The notes under the pieces are model-generated. The model had not been told where the DNA came from, ran no database searches, and worked only from the letters and a program-made list of their open reading frames with translations. A program made the translations under genes and the position numbers. Source: a virus. From it: 64,000 bases of DNA. The DNA lies in the IMG/VR virus record IMGVR_UViG_3300025364_000003, positions 1-64,000 of that record. One strand, written 5' to 3'. This document shows, piece after piece, positions 24,451 through 32,891 of this stretch (position 1 is its first letter; each line of letters opens with the position of its first letter).

Positions 24451-27400
24451 ATGCGCATAATTCATATCTCGGACATACATTGGCGAGGTATTCAAAGGCA
24501 TAGGGAATATAATAAAGCTTTTGAAGAACTTTACAGGCAATTGAGAGAACTCAATGTTGATCTAATCGTTAACACTGGAGATACTTTTCATACCAAAACT
24601 CAGGGCATCACTCCTGAAATTATTGAACGACTTGCTTGGATGTTTCGCTCTCTTGCGGACATTGCTCCGACATATACCCTTCTTGGCAACCATGATGGCA
24701 ACCTTACTAATTTGCATCGTAAGGACATTATTACCCCGATTCATGAATCGATTGATCATCCCAAAGCACATCTGCTTCGTAAGTCGGGCGTTTACAAAGT
24801 CGATGATCTTAAAGATCAAGATGTTTATATCGGAGCTTTTTCACCCTTTGACCAAAAAGGTTGGCCAAGTGTAAAGCCAGTAGAGGGAGCAATCAACATA
24901 GCTCTTTATCACGGTTCTGTTGCGGGCTCGGTAATGGACAATAATTGGACATTGCCTTGGGAAAACTGCGAAGCTGAGGTTTCGGACTTTACTAAGTTTG
25001 ATTTTGCGCTTCTGGGCGACATTCACAAACAGCAGTATTTGGCAAAACGCAAAGATAAGAATGGTGTTGAAAAGCCATGGATGGGCTATCCTGGCTCTCT
25101 TATCCAACAAAACTTTGGTGAAACTGAGACTAAAGGTTATCTTGTTTGGGACATCCGCACACGAGACGATTGGGATGTTTCTTTTAAGAAATTGGAGAAT
25201 TATAGCCCGTTTGTTACCATACATTGGGAAGGAACCGTAGACGAAACAATCAAGAAGGTTGTTGAAAGCAGGGGTGAAAAAGCTTTTTTGCCAGGCGCTC
25301 GTTTTAGAGTTTCTTCTTCATTTGCTATCCCTTCTATCGAAGCTAGAAAGTTAGTACATGATCTAAGAGAAGTTAGAAAAGCAAGCGAAGTAACTTTCAA
25401 ATATGACATCATTTCAAAGATGGATCATGTTGAATCCAACTCGCTGAAGATCTCCAAAAAGGGATTGAGGCAAGACCCAGATGCAGTAGTTCGTCTTTAT
25501 CTTGACTATATCAGAGCACATGCTCAAAACTATCATTTTGATATTGACCAACTAGATGAGGCTGAAAATTTGATTAGAGGCTACATGTCCAAGCTAATGG
25601 TCAGAGAGGCTGACAGTCTTACGAAGAATTGCAATTGGTCAATCAAGTCACTTGAGTTTGATAATATTTTCAGGTATGGGGAAGGAAATAGGATTAACTT
25701 CAACGATCTTGAAGGCGTGGTTGGAGTATTCGGTCCTAATCGAATCGGAAAAGCACTAGACATTAATACGCCCATACCAACAATAAATGGATGGAAAACA
25801 ATTGAGTCGATCACTACGAACGATTTTGTGTTTGATTCTAATGGTAGGCCATGTCGTGTTACTGCAAAAAGTCCAATTTATACAGAGCATAAATGCTATG
25901 AACTTGTATTTTCAGATGGAACTAAGGTGGTGGCTGATGCAGATCATCAATGGATCGTTAATGATCACAAGGCAATGGCCAAACAGAGAAAACTTACAAA
26001 ATCACATAAAAAAGTTGTTACCACCAAACAAATGTTTGAGTCTCAAACCTTTTCTGTGGGTAAAAACAAAGTAAACCATTGGTCAATTACAAATTGTTCA
26101 CCAGTACAATACCCAAAACGATTTTTACCCCTTGATCCATACGTGTTAGGTTGCTGGCTTGGTGATGGCCATTCGCACAGTTCAGAAATTACTTGTTTCG
26201 ATGAAGAAATTCTTGAAAACATAAAAAAATCTGGTGAAACGATCCTTGAGAAGAAACGACCAGGTTCATTTACGGTAAAGTTGTTGTCACCCCGCCTCCG
26301 TAGTCTAGGTGTGCTTGGAAACAAGCATATTCCCAGTATGTATATGATTGCTTCTGTACCTGAAAGAATTTCCTTATTGCAAGGTCTTATGGACACAGAT
26401 GGCAGTTGTTCCAAGTCAGGGTTGGTGGAATTTTGCCAATGTGACGAAAAACTTGCTCATCAGGTAAAAGAACTAGCATGCAGTCTAGGATTTAAAACAA
26501 CCATCAGAGTTGAAGACGCTAAGCTTTATGGCAAAACAATCAGCAAAAGATATAGAGTTTCCTTTACGCCACATAAAAATGATATTTGTCCTTTCAGACT
26601 TTCAAGAAAAGCAAACAGAATTAGGGCAGTAAAAAATGCTTTTGCAGACAGAACAAAGCGACGTTATGTTGTTGACATTAAACCGGTTCCTTCGATTCCA
26701 GTCCAATGTTTGGTGGTAGATAGCCCAGACCACTCTTTTTTGTTTGGTCGAAATTATGTTCCAACTCACAATTCTTCGATAGTGGGCGCCATTATGTACG
26801 CACTTTACAATACGACTGATCGTGGCCCAATGAAAACTGCCCACATAATCAACAAAAACAAAAACTACTGCAAAGCAAAGGTACGAATTAGTGTTGGTGG
26901 CACTGATTATATAATTGAACGTCAAAGTCAAAGAGTCATTCCCAAGAGGAATAAGAGAAAATATGACCCTGACAAAACAACCACTACTTTGAATTTCTGT
27001 CGGATTGAATGGGATGAAGAGCATGGTGTTGAGAAGAAAATTTCTGAGAACTCTATCAGTAGAGACGATACCGACAAGCAAATCAGAAACCTTATTGGCA
27101 CATCGAATGATTTTTTGCTGACGGCTCTTTCTTCGCAAGGCTCAGTTGACAAGTTTATCAAAGAGGGGCCGACAGACAGAAAAAAGATTCTAGCAAGATT
27201 CCTCGAACTTGACATTTTTGAAAAACTTTATTCGCTTTGCAAAGATGATTACAATAGCCTAAATTCAAAGGGCAGTTATCTATCGCCTGAATCTATCGTG
27301 AATCAAATCAAAAAGGCTCGTAAAAGAGCTAGCGACCTTGAGAAGAGTATTGAGGTTCTCACAGAGAGAATTTTCAAGCATCGAGAACAAAAGGATGAGA

Positions 27401-28716
27401 TCAAGCTTTGGCTAATGCATCATGAGAAGAGTGCAGCCGAAGTTGATTTGGCACAAATAGATGCACTTGAAAAGAAAATCAAGGAACTTGAAGATAAGTA
27501 CATGGCCAAGTCAACTGAACTGGAAAAAACGAGAAAAACAGTTCGAGACACAGGCAAAGCTTTGAAAACAACAACTTCTGCCAAGCGTAAGTACAACATT
27601 GATGTTCTGAACGCTGAACTCGAAAGCTTTGAAGCTTTAAAAGCAACCATGCATGAGTTAAAGCATGAGTTGAATTCGCAGAAAGCAATTTTGGAAAACC
27701 AGAAAAAGAATGTAAAAAAATTAAACGTTGTACCTTGTGGCGATCAATTTCCAGATTGTCATTATATTCGTGATGGTCACCGAGATAAGAAAAAGGTTGC
27801 CAAACAAGCAGAAACCGTAAACAAGCTTTCAGAACAGTATTCTAATGCTGAAGCTACCTTTGAGGAGTACATCGCCAAAAGGATCAAGGAAAGCATTGAG
27901 GAGTACAGAAAGCTCGATCGGGAGGAATTTGAACTTTCTTCTAAGTTAGAGTCTGCCCGAAATAACCGAAATCACATACGCTCTCAAATTACCAGTATCA
28001 AAGCTGAAATCAAGAAAACCAAGAAAGAGCTTGTCAGGCTCCAAAAGACGGTTGATATTCTTGAAGGTAAAGAATTTGAACGAAAGAAAGAATCGCTCGA
28101 CAGAATAAGAGATACTATTCATTCCTTAGAGTCTAAGAAAACCGACATTATTAGAGAGCTTGGCGGCCAACAAGAATCATTGAAGCGGCTTCTTTTAGAA
28201 GAAGAGGAAACCAAATCTCTTATCAAAAAGCTTAAGATTTACGATTCTATTGTAGCGGCTTTTTCGAAGACAGGAATTCCTGCAATGGTTTTGAAGTCGC
28301 AACTTCCCGCTATCAATCAAGAGTTGAATAAAATTCTTGAAGGAATTGTTGAATTCAAAATATCACTGGAAACTGATGTTAAATCAAATGTAATGGACGT
28401 CTATATTGAAGACGGACATAGTTCAAGAATTATTGAATTGGCTTCTGGAATGGAAAAAACTTTGGCAAGCCTTGCACTGAGAGTTGCCCTGAGTAATCTT
28501 TCCTCACTTCCAAAATCCGACATCCTCATCATTGATGAAGGTTTTGGCGCTTTAGACGAAGAAAATATTCAAAGTTCCATGGAAATGCTTACGTTTCTTA
28601 GGGGATACTTTAAAACAATTTTGGTGATTTCTCATGTTACCCAAATTAAAGAAGTGGCTGATAGAATAATTGAAGTTAAGAATGATGGTACCGAATCTAA
28701 AGTTACAACATTCTAA
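24451..28716 (+). CDS. SbcD-SbcC (Mre11-Rad50 type) fusion nuclease/ATPase with intein
   Basis: 1421 aa precursor. Residues 1-400 are an SbcD/Mre11-type metallophosphoesterase (IIHISDIHWRG, NTGDTFH, LLGNHDGN). From residue 405 an SbcC/Rad50-type ATPase begins: Walker A GPNRIGK-S (split by an intein, residues 435-774), a long coiled coil (about 880-1300) with a central C1096-x6-C1103 pair in the zinc-hook position, signature LASGMEKTLASLALRVAL, and Walker B ILIIDEGFGALD. In T4 and bacteria these are two proteins (gp47/gp46, SbcD/SbcC); here they are one chain. The spliced product would be 1081 aa. Role: DNA end processing and recombination-dependent replication. Confidence 0.93.
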   Translation: MRIIHISDIHWRGIQRHREYNKAFEELYRQLRELNVDLIVNTGDTFHTKTQGITPEIIERLAWMFRSLADIAPTYTLLGNHDGNLTNLHRKDIITPIHESIDHPKAHLLRKSGVYKVDDLKDQDVYIGAFSPFDQKGWPSVKPVEGAINIALYHGSVAGSVMDNNWTLPWENCEAEVSDFTKFDFALLGDIHKQQYLAKRKDKNGVEKPWMGYPGSLIQQNFGETETKGYLVWDIRTRDDWDVSFKKLENYSPFVTIHWEGTVDETIKKVVESRGEKAFLPGARFRVSSSFAIPSIEARKLVHDLREVRKASEVTFKYDIISKMDHVESNSLKISKKGLRQDPDAVVRLYLDYIRAHAQNYHFDIDQLDEAENLIRGYMSKLMVREADSLTKNCNWSIKSLEFDNIFRYGEGNRINFNDLEGVVGVFGPNRIGKALDINTPIPTINGWKTIESITTNDFVFDSNGRPCRVTAKSPIYTEHKCYELVFSDGTKVVADADHQWIVNDHKAMAKQRKLTKSHKKVVTTKQMFESQTFSVGKNKVNHWSITNCSPVQYPKRFLPLDPYVLGCWLGDGHSHSSEITCFDEEILENIKKSGETILEKKRPGSFTVKLLSPRLRSLGVLGNKHIPSMYMIASVPERISLLQGLMDTDGSCSKSGLVEFCQCDEKLAHQVKELACSLGFKTTIRVEDAKLYGKTISKRYRVSFTPHKNDICPFRLSRKANRIRAVKNAFADRTKRRYVVDIKPVPSIPVQCLVVDSPDHSFLFGRNYVPTHNSSIVGAIMYALYNTTDRGPMKTAHIINKNKNYCKAKVRISVGGTDYIIERQSQRVIPKRNKRKYDPDKTTTTLNFCRIEWDEEHGVEKKISENSISRDDTDKQIRNLIGTSNDFLLTALSSQGSVDKFIKEGPTDRKKILARFLELDIFEKLYSLCKDDYNSLNSKGSYLSPESIVNQIKKARKRASDLEKSIEVLTERIFKHREQKDEIKLWLMHHEKSAAEVDLAQIDALEKKIKELEDKYMAKSTELEKTRKTVRDTGKALKTTTSAKRKYNIDVLNAELESFEALKATMHELKHELNSQKAILENQKKNVKKLNVVPCGDQFPDCHYIRDGHRDKKKVAKQAETVNKLSEQYSNAEATFEEYIAKRIKESIEEYRKLDREEFELSSKLESARNNRNHIRSQITSIKAEIKKTKKELVRLQKTVDILEGKEFERKKESLDRIRDTIHSLESKKTDIIRELGGQQESLKRLLLEEEETKSLIKKLKIYDSIVAAFSKTGIPAMVLKSQLPAINQELNKILEGIVEFKISLETDVKSNVMDVYIEDGHSSRIIELASGMEKTLASLALRVALSNLSSLPKSDILIIDEGFGALDEENIQSSMEMLTFLRGYFKTILVISHVTQIKEVADRIIEVKNDGTESKVTTF
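25753..26772 (+). mobile_element. Class 3-like intein with LAGLIDADG endonuclease, inserted in the SbcC Walker A motif
   Basis: 340 aa, precursor residues 435-774, between the Lys and Ser of GPNRIGK/S. It starts with Ala (ALDINTPIPTINGWKTIESI) instead of Cys or Ser. It has the class 3 triplet: Trp in block B (DADHQW), an internal Cys in block F (VQCLVVDSPDHSFLFG), and Thr in block G (PTHN), followed by Ser +1. In class 3 inteins the block F Cys is the first nucleophile. LAGLIDADG-type motifs LGCWLGDGH and LLQGLMDTDGS mark a homing endonuclease domain. Without splicing the ATPase would be inactive because the P-loop is split. Confidence 0.9.
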
Positions 28717-28729
28717 GAAGGGAAATAAA

Positions 28730-29290
28730 ATGACAAAAGAAAAAGCCGTGGTAATTTTAAGTGAGTGGAAATGGACCAGGTTGGTCCTGTATGTTGCGAG
28801 CATTTCAAATGATATTTTTGGATGGCTTGCAGTTTTGGGCGCTTACCTTCTCTGGGGAGAAAAGGGGACTTTAAAGTGGGAAGCTGGAGTTCTTCGAGCA
28901 AAACTTAAAAAAGACAGTTGGCTTGACAAGCGCTCGTGGTGGGGTGGTCTTACCATAACTGCTCATGCCATGCTATACAGGCAAATTGATCTGTGGCCAG
29001 AAGAAAGAGAAGTTCCTCACCCAACACAAATACATGAACATGTACACACAGAACAGGCCGAAGGTGCAAATCTGCTTTCGCTTGTTCAAGCACTCATTCT
29101 TTTACCAATTACATTAGTTTTAATGGGTGGCTGGTCTGTGCTCTTTTGTGTGCTATGGTGGATTTTGATGGGTCACCTAGGAAAAGGTTTGGCCAATAAG
29201 CTAACTGCGATTTGTCGAGGCGAAGATCATTATTGGGGTTCTACACACGAGGAAGCTGCAAGGGCCTTGGCTAAAAACCCTAGAGTTTAA
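28730..29290 (+). CDS. Membrane protein with HExxH motif
   Basis: 186 aa from ATG 28730, which follows AAGGGAAA; an upstream in-frame ATG lies inside sbcCD and is not used. Hydrophobic segments lie at about 18-42 and 113-145. Between them is IHEHVHTEQAEG (H102-E-x2-H106), the zinc-metallopeptidase signature, on a soluble loop. It could be a small membrane-bound peptidase, but the third zinc ligand is not evident. It directly follows sbcCD and closes the replication block. Confidence 0.6.
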   Translation: MTKEKAVVILSEWKWTRLVLYVASISNDIFGWLAVLGAYLLWGEKGTLKWEAGVLRAKLKKDSWLDKRSWWGGLTITAHAMLYRQIDLWPEEREVPHPTQIHEHVHTEQAEGANLLSLVQALILLPITLVLMGGWSVLFCVLWWILMGHLGKGLANKLTAICRGEDHYWGSTHEEAARALAKNPRV

Positions 29291-29379
29291 ACTCCGACAC
29301 GGTTACGATAACCTAAAAAAGGTTCGAGATTTGGTTTGATGAGCCTTTATAACTTGTCTTTTACAAACAGAATGAGCGT

Positions 29380-29847
29380 ATGTCAGAAGAACACGAATCA
29401 TCCGAAAATTTTTTTACTCCCATCGAGGCTGGCAAAACTTTTCATCTGCCAGAGCCAGTTGAAGAAGGTCGGCAGTCGTTCTACGATCATTATCGTTTAA
29501 AGTGCGATCATATTGATATCCAACCCAAAAGCATTGTCCTTCCTAAATTTATCTTCAATCCAGGAGTGGGGTACAAGGAAAAGGGTCTTTTGTTGTTAGG
29601 GTTTGCAAGTGATCACAAAAATGATCTGTTCGTGAAGGTTCTTACGGCTGCTGAAAAAGGATTTAAGAAGTTTGAAATCGCTTTCTTGGATGACGATGAA
29701 AAGGAAGTTTTATCCACTTGGCGATTCGTCGGTGCCAGAATTCAAGCTGTTGATTTTGGATTTGTTGCTAAGGAGCGACCTTCTCCCGCTGAATTGGCAA
29801 TTGAAATTGATTATCAGCATCTCGCCATTGGAGATATGATCATTTGA
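29380..29847 (+). CDS. Hypothetical protein
   Basis: 155 aa, no membrane segment. Mostly beta-like with several Phe/Lys patches (KNDLFVKVLTAAEKGFKKFE, STWRFVGARIQAVDFGF). No family recognised. The upstream 89-bp gap contains TATAAC but no convincing -35 box. Confidence 0.6.
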   Translation: MSEEHESSENFFTPIEAGKTFHLPEPVEEGRQSFYDHYRLKCDHIDIQPKSIVLPKFIFNPGVGYKEKGLLLLGFASDHKNDLFVKVLTAAEKGFKKFEIAFLDDDEKEVLSTWRFVGARIQAVDFGFVAKERPSPAELAIEIDYQHLAIGDMII

Positions 29848-29916
29848 CAAACTAGCAATTAGGATCATTAATGTCTGTCAACCGTAAGTCCATGGTCGTT
29901 TGGCTATTTAGTATAT

Positions 29917-30234
29917 GTGGATATTCGGCCCGGCCAACTGGTACTTGCGAAATCAGATTTTGAGGCTAGTGAAATTTCTATTGATTGGCATGTCGAACAA
30001 TCTCTTCCTAGGGATCAACGAAAAACTTTAAGACATGTTCGAATAAAGAAAAATGAAATACTGTTTATAACGAACAGTCCAACAGAAGACACTTTTTTTC
30101 TACAATATGGGCATGGTACACAAATAAAAAGACACATGGTTACATTCCTTCGAGGTAAGTCATTGTGTTTTATGGTGACCGTGGTTGGACTAGAAGAGTA
30201 TATTGAACCAGTTGACTATTCAGAGCATGTCTAA
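29917..30234 (+). CDS. Small Gly-turn (PGxL) family protein
   Basis: 105 aa, GTG start. It opens MDIRPGQLVLAKSD, the short N-terminal motif (hydrophobic, Lys/Arg, Pro/Val, Gly, x, Leu, hydrophobic) shared by about 20 proteins of this window. The rest reads as alternating beta strands (NEILFITNSP, LCFMVTVVGLEEYIEPVDY), compatible with a small beta-barrel. Function unknown. Its stop overlaps the next start. Confidence 0.6.
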   Translation: MDIRPGQLVLAKSDFEASEISIDWHVEQSLPRDQRKTLRHVRIKKNEILFITNSPTEDTFFLQYGHGTQIKRHMVTFLRGKSLCFMVTVVGLEEYIEPVDYSEHV

Positions 30235-30523
30235 AATCTTACAATCGTGGGATACCATACCCGATGGTTCGCTAGTCAAATTTAAAGTACGTTCGACACA
30301 GATACAGAATTTTTCTGAAACGTATCTTTGGGATTCCCCAAAAGAGCCATACGAACAAACTAAAATCAACAAAGAAAGAATTTATTTGGTGGTTTCCTCC
30401 GCTCCAGAATATTATGAATGCCGACTCACCGGTCGAATTATATTCACTTTGCTCGACGCCGACAAAGTCAGATATTTTTTCTGCGCTACCAACCCCTTGA
30501 ATATTTTTAATATCTTATTATAG
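30227..30523 (+). CDS. Small Gly-turn family protein
   Basis: 98 aa from ATG 30227, overlapping the stop of the preceding family member. IPDGSLVKFKVRS is a variant of the family motif, and beta strands dominate (RIYLVVSSAPEYYECRL). Unknown function. Confidence 0.55.
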   Translation: MSKILQSWDTIPDGSLVKFKVRSTQIQNFSETYLWDSPKEPYEQTKINKERIYLVVSSAPEYYECRLTGRIIFTLLDADKVRYFFCATNPLNIFNILL

Positions 30524-30538
30524 AGCAGCCTCAATTGG

Positions 30539-30567
30539 TTTACAAGCATTAGCTTGGATGATATTCT
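30539..30567 (+). promoter_or_regulatory. Sigma70-type promoter (GGTTTACA type)
   Basis: TTTACA (30539-30544), 17-base spacer, TATTCT (30562-30567), in the same GGTTTACAA context as the two tRNA promoters. It drives the gene at 30621, whose transcript ends at the terminator at 31031-31060. Confidence 0.6.
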
Positions 30568-30620
30568 TCCTAAGTGGCTCAAGCCACAAAACTAACCCTA
30601 AACATTTACATGGTGATATA

Positions 30621-30971
30621 ATGAGCAAGGATTCTGTTAAAAACAGCGATAGTCAATCCAAAGATAGTGATAAGACAACAAGGCGCCGTCGTCGGGCAGA
30701 ACGCAATAAAATGCGTACCATTAAGCACATTCACAAACTCCTGGATTCCTTCCAGGAAGGTGTGCTTAGTGGGTTTTCAAATGATAGCTGGGTTGAACTT
30801 GCTGGTACCTACCGTCAGCTTTCTCCCTTTTTGGCAACAAACGAGTATGAAGCTCTCGGCTATGTTTGGCGCACGGCTTGGACGCAGAATCCTGATCAAG
30901 ATTCCGTGGAACAGCTAATTGGTGCAATTAAAGACCGGGTGGAGGGAAAGACCCAGCCTACCATTGGATAG
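30621..30971 (+). CDS. Hypothetical basic protein, monocistronic
   Basis: 116 aa from ATG 30621 with GGTG upstream. The N-terminus is Ser/Asp/Lys rich followed by TTRRRRRAERNKMR, suggesting nucleic-acid or acidic-surface binding. The C-terminal half is helical (ANEYEALGYVWRTAWTQ-like, with Asn before Glu). It has its own promoter and strong terminator, unusual among its operon-packed neighbours, so it may be expressed at a distinct time. Confidence 0.65.
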   Translation: MSKDSVKNSDSQSKDSDKTTRRRRRAERNKMRTIKHIHKLLDSFQEGVLSGFSNDSWVELAGTYRQLSPFLATNEYEALGYVWRTAWTQNPDQDSVEQLIGAIKDRVEGKTQPTIG

Positions 30972-31030
30972 GTGCTATTACCTATTCTTTATCCTGATAG
31001 CCAAGCCTTAGTTTGCCTATAAAGACAAAA

Positions 31031-31060
31031 AACCCCCTCCGGTTTCCGGGGGGGGTTTTT
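31031..31060 (+). terminator. Rho-independent terminator
   Basis: AACCCCCTCCGG, TTT loop, CCGGGGGGGG, then T-run. The stem is very GC-rich and flanked by A- and T-runs. It ends the 30621 transcript. Confidence 0.9.
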
Positions 31061-31071
31061 ATTTATTGTGG

Positions 31072-31100
31072 TTGAATCTGGCTTGACTATTTGTTATATT
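31072..31100 (+). promoter_or_regulatory. Sigma70-type promoter close to a start codon
   Basis: TTGAAT (31072-31077), 17-base spacer, TATATT (31095-31100). A GTG start codon follows exactly 6 bases later at 31107, so the message may be leaderless. It lies just after the terminator at 31031. Confidence 0.5.
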
Positions 31101-31106
31101 CTTCAT

Positions 31107-31459
31107 GTGGGATACAAAAGAAAACATAGACGTATGCCGACGCCGAAACATGACCAAAGAGTAGGAAAGGTGTATATTCTGCGGACAGGGCAGACTTTGG
31201 ACATCAAGACCGATGATGGAATTAGAACAAACCAAAGTTTTGAAGATGATACCAAATTCTTGTTTTTGGGCGTTGGTAAATCGCTCGGAAGACCCTTCAA
31301 GGGAAGATATTTCGGGAAAGGTGCTTCCCAAAAGGTGCTTCCCAAAAGGTTCATCGGTTTCTAGCAGGGGAAAAAATTATCAAAGTGGTAATGTTTTCTT
31401 GTGAGTTTGGGCACAAGTTTAGGCTTTTATATCAACCAAACATGGAAGCAAAATGTTAA
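31107..31459 (+). pseudogene. Small Gly-turn family gene frameshifted by a 14-bp tandem duplication
   Basis: From GTG 31107 (or ATG 31134) the product contains RVGKVYILRTGQTLDIK and GRPFKGRYFGKGASQK, then hits the duplicated AAAGGTGCTTCCCA and stops at 31364. Removing one 14-bp copy gives a longer frame, VHRFLAGEKIIKVVMFSCEF and on to TAA 31457-31459, which overlaps the ATG of the deaminase gene at 31453 as neighbouring genes do. The intact protein would be about 112 aa. The duplication therefore looks like a recent inactivating or switching event. Confidence 0.65.
31317..31350. repeat. 14-bp tandem duplication inside a gene
   Basis: AAAGGTGCTTCCCA at 31317-31330 and again at 31331-31344, followed by a third partial AAAGGT. 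The AAAGGT shared at the unit ends would support slippage between short direct repeats. Confidence 0.9.
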
Positions 31460-31878
31460 AGTATCTAAAGTCCGCAGAAAAGCTTGCACTTGAACACGAG
31501 TATGATGAATTGTTGGGGTATTACCTCTGTGCCCTTATCGTAAAGGGTGGCAACATCTTGAGTGTTGGCTTCAACAAGAAGTCTACCAATGGATTTGTTG
31601 AGCATTTTGCAGACCTCGTTCGAGGTGAGCGTGACTACTGCCTCTCCACCCATGCTGAGATGGATGCTGTTTTGAGGGCACGAGGCAAGCTTGATCTTCG
31701 GGGAACCAAGATTTATGTGGTTCGTATTAAGCCCTCTGGTGGGCTTGGCATGGCAAAGCCGTGTGAAATTTGCGAACATGTACTTTTCAACTATGGCATC
31801 CGTCGTGCTTATTATTCGATCAATGACAACGAGTACGGTGTTATGAAGGTTGTCAATCCTGCAAAGAGGTATCAGTGA
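31453..31878 (+). CDS. Cytidine/deoxycytidylate deaminase-like enzyme
   Basis: 141 aa. The zinc-dependent deaminase signature H67-A-E69 (LSTHAEMDAVLRA) and P-C104-E-I-C107 is intact, with the usual spacing. Such phage enzymes deaminate dCMP or cytidine-type substrates for nucleotide supply; the exact substrate cannot be told. It overlaps the next gene by 4 bp. Confidence 0.8.
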   Translation: MLKYLKSAEKLALEHEYDELLGYYLCALIVKGGNILSVGFNKKSTNGFVEHFADLVRGERDYCLSTHAEMDAVLRARGKLDLRGTKIYVVRIKPSGGLGMAKPCEICEHVLFNYGIRRAYYSINDNEYGVMKVVNPAKRYQ

Positions 31879-32264
31879 CATTGTCCCTAGACATAGGAAG
31901 CGTTGCATATCTAGACGAGAATGGATGCTTTCATAAAGCAATAACAGTAGTTTTCAACAATCCAATTATTTTGGCTGGCAAGGGAAGTTTGTGGACAGTT
32001 GTTGATGACGATCCGCTTGAACGGATATTGAGGTTTGTTTCAAACCCAAAAAGCTACTATGTTAGTAACTTTCGTTCTTATGAACAAGAAGGCAATAGCG
32101 CACACTATGCTCGTTATGGTGATACGCTACTATTTCTTGGTGATGTTTTCGAAACTGAAAAAGATAGATTTCTGAAAATGCTGCTTACTCTCAATGAAGA
32201 AAAAACAAGTTATGTACTATGGGGTAATGAAATAGAGTGCTGCAAGTATTTGATGCCCCTGTAA
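31875..32264 (+). CDS. Small Gly-turn family protein (divergent)
   Basis: 129 aa, GTG start overlapping the deaminase stop. LDIGSVAYLDENG near the N-terminus is a divergent form of the family motif. Beta strands and short helices follow (YARYGDTLLFLGDVFETEKD, TSYVLWGNEIEC). Unknown function. Confidence 0.55.
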   Translation: MTLSLDIGSVAYLDENGCFHKAITVVFNNPIILAGKGSLWTVVDDDPLERILRFVSNPKSYYVSNFRSYEQEGNSAHYARYGDTLLFLGDVFETEKDRFLKMLLTLNEEKTSYVLWGNEIECCKYLMPL

Positions 32265-32321
32265 GAATATGCCAAAGCGGATCGAAATCGAAATAAATAA
32301 CCCTCCGACCTGGGAAAGAAA

Positions 32322-32468
32322 ATGCTTGTTCGTATACTTGACTTTCTATCTAATGTTGCCGAAGTTGCCTTTTGGGTGGGAATTGTTCTTATTGTACTTT
32401 CAATCGTCAGCTTTTGCCTAATTGCGTTAGGAGCTTTTGCTCTAATTGCTTTGCTTGCAACTTTCTAA
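32322..32468 (+). CDS. Very small membrane protein
   Basis: 48 aa. After MLVRILDFLSNVAEVAFW nearly the whole chain is one or two hydrophobic helices (VGIVLIVLSIVSFCLIALGA...). ATG follows GGGAAAG. An overlapping frame from ATG 32269 (50 aa) is less convincing. Confidence 0.5.
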   Translation: MLVRILDFLSNVAEVAFWVGIVLIVLSIVSFCLIALGAFALIALLATF

Positions 32469-32497
32469 AATTAAAATGAAAAACAAATAGAGCAATA

Positions 32498-32773
32498 ATG
32501 ATTAGAGTTGGTGATTTAGTAAAACTAAAAAAGAACAGTCGCAATTTTATTTCAATTCGATTAGTTCACAAAGACAAGTATTCTTATGAAGAAAAAGCCT
32601 ATTTTGTTTCTGAGCCACCTCTTTTGGTTTTGGACATATTCCAGTTGAAACCAGCTCCGCATTTGCATTATGATAGACCTTATAGAGTGAAGGTTCTACA
32701 CGAGGGTAAGATTTGGCTCCTTCGATTCGGCAAGGCTGATTCATTCACTCGTTTCTTTAGAAAGGTAACATAA
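32498..32773 (+). CDS. Small Gly-turn family protein
   Basis: 91 aa. It starts MIRVGDLVKLKKNSRNF, a clear family motif at the very N-terminus. Later strands (YRVKVLHEGKIWLLRF) resemble those of the other members. Predicted small beta-barrel, unknown ligand. Confidence 0.65.
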   Translation: MIRVGDLVKLKKNSRNFISIRLVHKDKYSYEEKAYFVSEPPLLVLDIFQLKPAPHLHYDRPYRVKVLHEGKIWLLRFGKADSFTRFFRKVT

Positions 32774-32774
32774 A

Positions 32775-32852
32775 ATGGGTAAAAAGGCTCCGCTACAGAT
32801 GCGCTGGTCAAAGCAAGAGGAGGAATCCGAGCAAGGTAACAATAATTTATAA
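32775..32852 (+). CDS. Possible 25-aa peptide
   Basis: ATG 32775 to TAA, directly after the upstream stop, preceded by AAAGGTAAC. Charged and Gln/Asn rich. Weakly supported because of its size. Confidence 0.25.
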   Translation: MGKKAPLQMRWSKQEEESEQGNNNL

Positions 32853-32856
32853 GCGG

Positions 32857-32885
32857 TTCAGAGAGTCTCTGGTCAATGCTATACT
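32857..32885 (+). promoter_or_regulatory. Putative promoter of the non-coding region
   Basis: TTCAGA (32857-32862), 17-base spacer, TATACT (32880-32885). The -35 context GGTTCAG resembles GGTTTAC of the tRNA promoters. Confidence 0.5.
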
Positions 32886-32891
32886 GAACAT

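Noticed and set aside
26602-27138. 178-residue minus-strand frame inside sbcCD/intein
   Set aside because: Antisense shadow of a well-identified gene.
32269-32421. 50-codon frame overlapping the 32322 membrane gene
   Set aside because: Its first 17 residues look plausible but the rest is the off-frame reading of the membrane helix.
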